NCBI GenBank assembly: GCA_964570865.1
Contig: CAZMZM010000095.1
Location: forward strand, 1 to 5,143
Source of the DNA: WGAL01 sp964570865
GTDB taxonomy: Bacteria > Bacteroidota > Ignavibacteria > Ignavibacteriales > Melioribacteraceae
DNA: 5,143 bases
Direction of reading: 5' to 3'
A model generated the notes under the pieces. That model was not told where the DNA came from. It was given only the letters and a program-made list of their open reading frames with translations, and made no database searches. Of the stretch, positions 1 to 5,143 are shown one piece after another. The position numbers were made by a program, and so were the translations under genes. Each line of letters begins with the position of its first letter. The stretch's first letter is position 1.

Positions 1-399
1 TGGGATGCGGCTCTGCCACGAATTTGCACCTACGGCAAGTTTAAGAATAAATCAATGAATGATACAAGTCTTATTTCTGAAATACCGGAAATGTCCGCCG
101 GTGTTAGAGATTTGGGAGTAAGCTCGGATAGAGGTATATTTCTAACTTCTTTGTTTCTCTCGCAATTAATTAGTAATGTTCCAGCCGGTATATTTATTTC
201 AAAATTCAGTCATAACTGGTTTGCGATTGCTTATGGTGTAAATGTTGCGGGAAACGGTTTGGCAATTGCTTCATTGGCAAACATTATTGCGCTTAGGTTG
301 ATGAAGGGAAATAATATTTGGCTGAATTTTCACAAATATTCTATATTATTTTTTTTGATTTCCGGCGGTATTGTCTATGCGCTGTTTTCTGTTTTGTGA
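1..399 (+). CDS. C-terminal fragment of an SLC13/ArsB-like ion transporter, probably a truncated remnant
   Basis: The frame is open from the left edge to a TGA at 397-399; the first ATG is at 55 (114 residues from there). From about residue 8 the protein reads like the last quarter of SLC13/CitMHS/ArsB-type membrane anion transporters. It has SQLISNVPAGIFISKF (36-51), whose SNVP is a family hallmark, then GVNVAGNGLAIASLAN (61-76), a Gly/Asn-rich re-entrant segment, and a last hydrophobic helix (about 95-113). Intact members have roughly 400 residues. The 18 codons before the ATG (WDAALPRICTYGKF...) are not hydrophobic, although the family has a membrane helix there, and the first 40 bases are clearly GC-richer than what follows. 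No Shine-Dalgarno precedes the ATG. The family assignment is fairly secure; that the gene is broken is inference, because the window edge hides what lies upstream. The substrate cannot be told. Confidence 0.6.
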   Translation, partial: WDAALPRICTYGKFKNKSMNDTSLISEIPEMSAGVRDLGVSSDRGIFLTSLFLSQLISNVPAGIFISKFSHNWFAIAYGVNVAGNGLAIASLANIIALRLMKGNNIWLNFHKYSILFFLISGGIVYALFSVL

Positions 400-421
400 A
401 ATGTTTAAAAATAATTTGTAA

Positions 422-526
422 GCGTTAAAAGAAGATAAATCGAATAAATACTCTCGATATCTCGTAATAATTCCGGAGGGGAATTTCGTCAGTAATCAGA
501 TTAATCGAAATGAAGTGAAAGTGTGA
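422..526 (+). pseudogene. Orphan C-terminal coding tail upstream of the MFS remnant (uncertain)
   Basis: A reading frame of 34 codons runs from just after a TAA (419-421) to a TGA at 524-526, with no usable start codon. Its end reads YLVIIPEGNFVSNQINRNEV. The TGA overlaps the GTG at 523-525 that begins the recognisable MFS peptide (GTGA), an arrangement common for translationally coupled operon genes. It could therefore be the 3' end of a lost upstream partner gene. I do not recognise the peptide, and a frame this short can arise by chance, so it is listed mainly for the overlap. A GGAGG flanked by AATTCC/GGAATT lies inside it at 469-485. Confidence 0.2.
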
Positions 527-930
527 AATTATTACGGGATAGAAAACAGTACGTAATATTCGTCAGCACTCTTATTGCAGTAATAGGCATGGCAGTCATA
601 ACACCGGTTTTCCCAAAGATGGCAGGCACTCCTTAATCTGAGTGAGACAAAAAATCAGTTTATTACTAAGTGCATCTATATTTCCCGAATTTTTTTTGTT
701 CTTATTTTCGAATATTGACCGATTGTTACGTGAGGAAAATTTATTTATTCCGTCTTGTTAGTTTTTGCTTTTGCCGGATTTGTAATATTATTTATACGCG
801 ATTTATAAATGATACTATTAATGAAAGTTTTACAGGGTGTTTGGCCGGTTACTTTAGAGGATGCTTAATGTTTTACTTATCACCGATTTCCGTTATTACA
901 AAGCTAAATAACATTCGGTTGTTTTGAGAT
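523..930 (+). pseudogene. Decayed N-terminal part of an MFS transporter (multiple frameshifts and stops)
   Basis: Consecutive pieces of an MFS N-terminus appear in order but in changing frames. GTG at 523 opens the first helix (YVIFVSTLIAVIGMAVITP, then VFPKMA) and stops at 634. LNLSETK...FFVLIF follows one frame over (632-709). FRILTDCYVRK, a decayed MFS motif A (normally G-x-L-x-D-R-x-G-R-K/R), is at 706-738. SVLLVFAFAGFVILFIRDL (749-805) is followed by an in-frame TAA at 806, then MILLMKVLQGV (809-841). MLNVLLITDFRYYKAK is at 861-908, followed by TAA. That is at least four frameshifts plus one internal stop in about 130 residues. Nothing transporter-like is seen after about 930, so some two thirds of a usual 400-residue MFS protein is missing. 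In motif A the conserved Arg and Gly are Cys and Val. The parent was probably a drug- or sugar-type exporter, but the substrate is unknowable. The gene cannot make a functional protein. Confidence 0.8.
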
Positions 931-1023
931 ATTCTATCAATTTTCTTTTCTCTTAGATTTTGAGAATCTCTCAAAGTTTGGGTAGATGGAAAAAGTCAAA
1001 TTATTAAAGGATTATTTCATTAA

Positions 1024-1064
1024 TAAAAAAAGCGAGGAACTTGTTATTACATGTCCCTCGCTTT
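1024..1064 (-). terminator. Rho-independent terminator of the large minus-strand gene
   Basis: Read on the minus strand, AAAGCGAGG (1064-1056) pairs with CCTCGCTTT (1037-1029). The stem continues inward through a G-U pair and ACATGT/ACAAGT (one A-A mismatch) to an AATA loop. It is followed by a run of seven U (1031-1025, partly in the stem base). The hairpin starts 28 bases after the stop codon at 1093-1095. There is no T-run on the plus-strand side, so it acts in the minus direction. Confidence 0.9.
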
Positions 1065-1092
1065 GTAAGCAAAATAATCTCAAAAAATAATA

Positions 1093-4000
1093 TTATTTGA
1101 CTAACAACATTTTCATCGTTTTCACAAGTCCGTTTGTTTCAAGTCTGTAAAAGTAAACACCGGAAGCAAGCGAATATTTTTTAGCATCGAAATTAATCTG
1201 ATATTTTCCTTTTGGCTTTTCTTCATCAATCAATTTAGCTATTTCCCGTCCTCTAATATTATAAATTCTCAACAGAACGTGAGTTTTGCGAGAAAGTTCA
1301 TATTTAATTACTGTTGTGGGATTAAAAGGATTCGGGTAATTTTGGTAAAGCGCAAATTTCCCCGGAAGCTCGGCTTCTTCATTGATATCCACCAAAGCGT
1401 TGTTAGTTTTATATAATTTACCATCTTCCGTTGAAGCATACAATTTGTTATCTGTTTTTCCGACTAACGTTGAAGTAACTCCCACTCCTGCTAAACCGAG
1501 ATATTGCCAATCGCCTTTTCCCGCATTTTCCGCAACAAAAATACCGCTTGACCAAGAACTTGCAAATAAATCGTTATTAGCGTTAATGCTAAAATTATAA
1601 ATATAATGAGCAGTAACTCCGAAATCTTTTTCCCATGTTAGTCCGCCGTCAATTGAACTGTAAACGCCGTTTCCGTATGTACCGGCAAATAAATAGCCGT
1701 CGGAATTTAAAGCAAGCGCCCAGACAAATCTGTAATCAATATCAATATTTTCGAATGTAGCACCGGCATCTGTAGAACGATAAATTCCGGAGTTAAAACT
1801 ACCGGCAATTATTGTTCCGTCTTGCATTACTATTATCGACGTGAACGGAACTCCAATAATATCATCATTCAAACTTGTCCAGGTATCACCGTTATTTTCG
1901 GAAACATAAATTCCGTTTCCCCAAGTTACTGCATATACGTTTCCGTCTTTTACGTAGATAGAGCGAATTTCTGCGTTTTGCCCAAATGAAAATTCCCAAG
2001 ATTGTCCATTATCATTCGAAACGTACATCCCTTGCTCTGTGCCCGCAAAGATATGATTTCCATCGGCTGCAAGTGCCCAAATATAATTTACACTCATATC
2101 GGAGTTTAATAACTGCCACGTGCTTCCTTCGTCTGTAGAACGATAAATTTTTCCTCCCCAGTTGCCGGAAAGCAAATAGTTATCTTTATCTTTACACATT
2201 GTCCATATCAAGTCGCCATTACCGGAATTTCCAATTAATTCCCACTCAACTCCCGTGTTATTAATTGTATCTTCCGCTACAAAAGAGAAAGTAACCGCCG
2301 AATAATCATCTTCGTCCGCAACGCCGTTTCCAGGCTCGGAATCAGGGTCATCTTCATCAACTTGAACAATTTCCGCTATATTTACAAGCACTGAATCGGA
2401 AGGCACTAATCCTCTAAACAATACATTGTTATACTGAGCCGCACCTTCGAGTGCACGCGCTATCATCTGTCCGTTTTGAACACCGCTAACAAAATTAACG
2501 TGCGATTTTGGCGCTAATATAGTTCCCGTTACGTCAATTCCTTCAATCCGAATATTTTGAGCTTCATAAAAATTATATAATACATTTGAAATATCCGTTC
2601 CGCTTACTACTAATCCGCCGCCCCAATCAATATTATCTCCATTGATATTCAGCAAAGCAACGGCTCCGTTCGGAACGCTTATTACAACTTCTGTCGCATT
2701 TGATAAGTCTTCACCATTTACCGAAAAAACATTTAAGAATGGATTTGTTCCCGTTAAAGAAAGTTGTGTGTAAATCATTTCGGTTGTTCCGTTAACAGTA
2801 TAAGCGGACAATGTATTTGATAAACTTAATAAATAACTTTCAGACGAATTAAAATTGATTAGAGTATCTTGCCGGATTTCTCCGTTTACGATTTCCACAT
2901 TATCGTCGGGAAGATTTGTTTCGTGTTCGAAAATAATATCGCCGCCATAAACTACACCGCCTATATAAGTTAAATTATATCCGGCGATAATAACACCGTT
3001 TGTATCAGGATTATCATGCAATTCGTATCCGACAGTAAAATTATCAAAAATCGCTTCTTCTCCAACAGCTAACCTACCTTCGACGTCGGCAGTGTATTGC
3101 TGCATTGTATCTATAACAAAAACGTTAAATTTAGACGCCTGTCCCAAATCAAATGCGCTTTCCATAATATTTTCGAGATTCACTCTTGCACTTATCGACA
3201 TATTGGCGCTTGAACCGGAAGAAAGTTCTTCGATTCTCCACAAATTCGTTGAAGTATCGTAAACACCAATACTTGTTGATGAACCAATATATTCCAAACC
3301 GTTTGGTAATTCATCGTAAATTGAAATGTTGTTAGCCGTTTGCGGTCCATCGTTTGCAACTGTTAGAGTAAAAGTTACAACATCGCCGTCACCAGGTTCG
3401 CTGTTATCCACGTTATTTGTTAAACTTAAATCTGCTTTAGGATTTGCCGGTGGGTCCCCGTAACCAATAACATTGCTCTCATCCATTGCATTAGCCGGAA
3501 CCGAAGTAACAGTAAACGCCACATCCTCAAAATCTCTGTCTCCCCAGGGTTGCAAAATATCTTCGATTCCAACTACAAGTTGTCCCGTAGGATTATCTTT
3601 GTACATTACAACATGTCTATCATTCTCATAATTTTCTATATTTATTACGTCATCAGAAGAAAAACATTTATTGTCTTTATATGTTGTTTTTACATTTCCA
3701 TTTGAGAAGCCATTTGCGAACAAAAACCAATGAATTACTGTCCCGGCAGAAAAATGTCCAATATTAACTTTATTACCCCGTATTAAACATCTGTCATTAT
3801 TAATGAATGATACATTTGGGAAAACAATTGTAATATCACCGTTTTTAAGTTCACGAAATGCTCGTGGAATATGTTTATACACGCCTTTTTCTCTTGCAGG
3901 GGCGTTATAAAGTTCCATATTATTTGCTCCGCTTAAAGTAGCTTTATTCTCTGCAAAAGTTTCATCGCCGTTGTTAAAATCAAACCAAAAAACAACGTCA

Positions 4001-4881
4001 TTATCCAAATCAATTCCGGTAGGTAAATTTATAATACTCTTGCCATTATTGTATCTTTCTAATATCTGCTCTTCTGTAAGAACTTTATTATACATTGTCA
4101 TTTCATCGTAGTTACCGTTTAAGTACCAATATGAGCCGCTCCAACCGGCTGTAATATCGTTTTCGTTGTTAGTCGGAAGCGATCCCCCAACTCCATTTTC
4201 TCTCGCTAATTGTCCATTAATATATAATTTAACCAATATATCAGATCCTCTATCTTCTACCGTAGCTACAATGTGATTCCACACTTTTTTCTCAAGATAA
4301 AGACTCGTATTAATTGTGGTGTTATTTACCCAAAAATATAAATGTGAATATGAGACAAATAATTGAAAGCTCCCGTAACGTCTAAATATTGAAAATCTAT
4401 TGTCATTAATAGGCATAACCCACGCTTCGAGAGTAATGTTTGCAGCGTTCATTCCTTCATAATAAGGAATTTTACCATACTGATCTTCGCCGTTAAATTT
4501 CACTGACTTATCATCTGTAACATATGCCGTATCGTTAGGATTATGTGAATAGAAGCCCAGCACGTTTTGGTAACCGGCTGTTTCGTTTAAAAAAGTAATA
4601 TATACGTCAGACTCTCGATTCAATTTTATGTAGTTCATTGTCGAATCGCCGTATAATTCGGGATGATGAGAAAAAATAGGTTGACAAGCTCTCAATACAT
4701 CTCTGAATCTGTTCATAAAAGCTCCGTCAAAAGAATCAACTTCAGTCTCTAAATAATCAGGTTTTCCATAAGAATCCCACTCACCTAAAGTTGAGTATGT
4801 AAAATCAAAAACTGAACTTTGTGAGAACGTAATAGTTGAAAAAAACATTAATATCGTTATTTGGAAAAAAATTTTTCTCAT
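1093..4881 (-). CDS. Large multidomain T9SS-secreted surface protein (DUF4114/LamG, DUF11/choice-of-anchor A, Asp-box propeller)
   Basis: 1262 residues, complete. The ATG is fixed by GGAGG seven bases upstream and by a signal peptide (residues 1-20, MRKIFF...TITFS before QS). Domains in order: DUF4114-type module, first half about 22-121 and second half about 336-470 (TVIHWFLFANGF, HVVMYKD, GIEDILQPWGDRDFEDVAF); a LamG/concanavalin-like domain between them, about 122-335 (ITLEAWVMP, WNHIVATVED, LYINGQLA, DEMTMYNKVLTEEQI); DUF11 482-570 (VVTFTLTVANDGP, DELPNGLEYI); choice-of-anchor A 571-828 (FDLGQASKFNVFV, DVEGRLAVG, GTILAPKSHVNF); DUF11-like acidic tail 829-870; seven-repeat Asp-box propeller 876-1163; T9SS sorting domain 1170-1262. 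It should cross the inner membrane by Sec and the outer membrane by T9SS, then be surface-attached or released. No catalytic motif is seen; adhesion or glycan binding is inference. It appears monocistronic, with its own terminator. Confidence 0.93.
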   Translation of the reverse strand: MRKIFFQITILMFFSTITFSQSSVFDFTYSTLGEWDSYGKPDYLETEVDSFDGAFMNRFRDVLRACQPIFSHHPELYGDSTMNYIKLNRESDVYITFLNETAGYQNVLGFYSHNPNDTAYVTDDKSVKFNGEDQYGKIPYYEGMNAANITLEAWVMPINDNRFSIFRRYGSFQLFVSYSHLYFWVNNTTINTSLYLEKKVWNHIVATVEDRGSDILVKLYINGQLARENGVGGSLPTNNENDITAGWSGSYWYLNGNYDEMTMYNKVLTEEQILERYNNGKSIINLPTGIDLDNDVVFWFDFNNGDETFAENKATLSGANNMELYNAPAREKGVYKHIPRAFRELKNGDITIVFPNVSFINNDRCLIRGNKVNIGHFSAGTVIHWFLFANGFSNGNVKTTYKDNKCFSSDDVINIENYENDRHVVMYKDNPTGQLVVGIEDILQPWGDRDFEDVAFTVTSVPANAMDESNVIGYGDPPANPKADLSLTNNVDNSEPGDGDVVTFTLTVANDGPQTANNISIYDELPNGLEYIGSSTSIGVYDTSTNLWRIEELSSGSSANMSISARVNLENIMESAFDLGQASKFNVFVIDTMQQYTADVEGRLAVGEEAIFDNFTVGYELHDNPDTNGVIIAGYNLTYIGGVVYGGDIIFEHETNLPDDNVEIVNGEIRQDTLINFNSSESYLLSLSNTLSAYTVNGTTEMIYTQLSLTGTNPFLNVFSVNGEDLSNATEVVISVPNGAVALLNINGDNIDWGGGLVVSGTDISNVLYNFYEAQNIRIEGIDVTGTILAPKSHVNFVSGVQNGQMIARALEGAAQYNNVLFRGLVPSDSVLVNIAEIVQVDEDDPDSEPGNGVADEDDYSAVTFSFVAEDTINNTGVEWELIGNSGNGDLIWTMCKDKDNYLLSGNWGGKIYRSTDEGSTWQLLNSDMSVNYIWALAADGNHIFAGTEQGMYVSNDNGQSWEFSFGQNAEIRSIYVKDGNVYAVTWGNGIYVSENNGDTWTSLNDDIIGVPFTSIIVMQDGTIIAGSFNSGIYRSTDAGATFENIDIDYRFVWALALNSDGYLFAGTYGNGVYSSIDGGLTWEKDFGVTAHYIYNFSINANNDLFASSWSSGIFVAENAGKGDWQYLGLAGVGVTSTLVGKTDNKLYASTEDGKLYKTNNALVDINEEAELPGKFALYQNYPNPFNPTTVIKYELSRKTHVLLRIYNIRGREIAKLIDEEKPKGKYQINFDAKKYSLASGVYFYRLETNGLVKTMKMLLVK
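1096..1374 (-). other. T9SS type A C-terminal sorting domain
   Basis: Residues 1170-1262 contain LYQNYPNPFNPTTVIKYEL, then LLRIYNIRGREIAKL, SLASGVYFYRLETN and the terminal MKMLLVK. These are the conserved blocks, in order, of the Por secretion system C-terminal domain, which directs outer-membrane export and is normally removed by the sortase-like PorU. It ends exactly at the stop codon, as required for function. Confidence 0.95.
1393..2256 (-). repeat. Seven-repeat Asp-box (BNR/sialidase-type) beta-propeller
   Basis: Asp-box motifs (S/T-x-D-x-G-x-T/S-W) recur every 39-42 residues: STDEGSTW (915), SNDNGQSW (955), SENNGDTW (994), STDAGATF (1036), SIDGGLTW (1076) and a degenerate AENAGKGDW (1117). 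A vestigial seventh, LYKTN, is in register at about 1156-1160. Each is preceded by a G-x-I/V/M-Y strand, and most by an F/Y-A-G/V-T/S strand. The spacing fits a seven-bladed propeller of the Ycf48/sialidase-like class. No sialidase arginine triad or FRIP motif is seen, so enzymatic activity is not supported; a binding or structural role is likelier. Confidence 0.85.
2272..3438 (-). other. DUF11 domain apparently split by a choice-of-anchor A domain
   Basis: Residues 482-570 match the DUF11 (TIGR01451) repeat: ADLSLTNNVDNS, VVTFTLTVANDGP, ANNISIYDELPNGLEY, and MSISARV near the end. The final strand and acidic tail usual for DUF11 (the xNxAEV...DpDStPGNG...EDD pattern) are missing there. They appear instead at 831-860 as VNIAEIVQVDEDDPDSEPGNG followed by EDDY. 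The intervening residues 571-828 (2398-3171) are a choice-of-anchor A domain: SAFDLGQASKFNVFV, VEGRLAVGEEA, IDWGGGLVVSGTD, NVLYNFYEAQNIRIEGIDV, GTILAPKSHVNF, NGQMIARAL. Confidence 0.65.
3472..4818 (-). other. DUF4114-type domain split by an inserted LamG-like domain
   Basis: Residues 22-121 end in YITFLNETAGYQNVLGFYSH, the early strands of DUF4114-type choice-of-anchor domains. The expected continuation (DITIVFPNVSF, then GTxIxWFLxANG and the EDxxxxxGDRDFxDV signature) resumes only at residue 349. Between them, residues 122-335 (3877-4518) carry a LamG/concanavalin-like fold: KSVKFNG, ITLEAWV, WNHIVATVED, LYINGQL and DEMTMYN. After YNNGK comes VVFWFDFNNGDETF, which looks like the opening strand normally found at the start of LamG domains. 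The acidic EDxxxxxGDRDFxD loop may bind calcium; that is inference. Boundaries are good to about ten residues. Confidence 0.65.
4822..4881 (-). other. Signal peptide coding segment
   Basis: Residues 1-20 have a basic start (MRK), a hydrophobic core (IFFQITILMFF) and a small-residue end (TFS) before Q21, as in Sec signal peptidase I substrates. There is no lipobox cysteine, so a lipoprotein is unlikely. Confidence 0.85.
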
Positions 4882-4888
4882 AGCAATG

Positions 4889-4894
4889 CCTCCA
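4889..4894 (-). promoter_or_regulatory. Ribosome binding site of the large T9SS cargo gene
   Basis: On the minus strand TGGAGG lies seven bases before the ATG at 4881-4879 (GGAGG, CATTGCT, ATG). It fixes the start codon and agrees with the signal peptide beginning there. Confidence 0.85.
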
Positions 4895-5143
4895 TTCTTT
4901 AAAAAAATTTACTATTTCACTTATATATTATCGGAAATTTTTCAAAAAAATTAAGTATTACAACATTATTTTTACCTACAATTGTTAAATTTTTTACTAA
5001 TTGTGTAATTGTTCCTTTTGATAGTTTCATACTAATTTCGTGTAATAAGTGATAATAAAATAATTAATTTTTAGTTATTCTCCGAGGAACTTCATTTCGG
5101 TACGTTTATCATCCAATTACTCATTTTTACAATATTGTTACAT
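4895..5143 (-). other. AT-rich leader/promoter region of the large gene, no gene seen
   Basis: About 250 bases, strongly AT-rich, with no convincing coding frame on either strand. The promoter of the large gene must lie here unless it is cotranscribed with something beyond the edge. Possible -10-like boxes on the minus strand (TAATAC near 4955, TAATAT near 4926) are not convincing in a tract this AT-rich. AATTGT occurs three times (4980-4985, 4999-5004, 5007-5012), the first within the palindrome ACAATTGT. Confidence 0.3.

Noticed and set aside
670..927. An 85-codon plus-strand open frame
   Set aside because: Only its ILTDCYVRK part follows the MFS peptide; the rest is an out-of-frame shadow of the MFS pseudogene, whose true peptides lie in the other two frames.
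876..1163. Idea that the propeller makes the protein a sialidase
   Set aside because: These are residue positions in the large protein. Asp-boxes are structural; no FRIP motif, arginine triad or nucleophile tyrosine context is visible.
1382..1600. A 72-codon plus-strand open frame
   Set aside because: Antisense to the propeller-coding part of the large gene, with no recognisable protein features; a shadow frame.
1033..5092. Shared 10-mer CGAGGAACTT in the terminator (1033-1042) and at 5083-5092
   Set aside because: The flanks differ and the second site has only a weak four-pair stem with no T-run; most likely coincidence.
5092..5142. Minus-strand frame open to the right edge, ending in NVPK and a TGA at 5094-5092
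   Set aside because: Only 16 codons are visible and none is recognisable; it could be the end of an upstream gene but cannot be supported.
1..5143. CRISPR arrays, tRNA or rRNA genes, intact insertion sequences
   Set aside because: No regularly spaced direct DNA repeats, no tRNA-like cloverleaf or TTCGANTC context, and no transposase-like frame were seen on reading both strands.

Overview
The window holds one very large, intact secreted-protein gene on the minus strand (1093-4881). To its left are about 930 bases of broken plus-strand transporter genes. The DNA is AT-rich. The big protein has an N-terminal signal peptide and ends in a type IX secretion (T9SS / Por) C-terminal sorting domain with the hallmark YPNPFNPTT. 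That pairing points to the Bacteroidota/Ignavibacteriota/Chlorobi group; the wording of the sorting domain (YPNPFNPTT...GREIAKL...ASGVYFYRL) is most like Ignavibacteria-type organisms. The taxonomic call is inference from one protein family.

Layout. 1-399: the C-terminal quarter of an SLC13/ArsB-like membrane transporter. It is in an open frame but preceded by GC-richer sequence that does not read as transporter, so it is probably a remnant. 422-526: an orphan, start-less reading frame whose stop overlaps the start of the next gene remnant (GTGA). 523 to about 930: a heavily decayed N-terminal part of a major facilitator superfamily (MFS) transporter. Its conserved peptides are recoverable only by switching among three frames across several frameshifts and stops. 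1024-1064: a strong rho-independent terminator serving the minus-strand gene. 1093-4881: the 1262-residue T9SS cargo protein. 4882-5143: its ribosome binding site and an AT-rich leader with no gene.

The large protein is a modular surface or secreted protein made of domains common in 'choice-of-anchor' proteins. From the N-terminus these are a DUF4114-type domain, a DUF11 domain, a choice-of-anchor A domain, a short acidic linker, a seven-repeat Asp-box beta-propeller and the T9SS sorting domain. Two of the modules look nested: a LamG/concanavalin-like domain splits the DUF4114-type domain, and the choice-of-anchor A domain splits the DUF11 domain just before its last strand. This nested architecture is the most interesting observation. 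No enzyme active site is recognisable, and adhesion, carbohydrate binding or cell-surface display is the likely role. The transporter remnants show no functional link with it.
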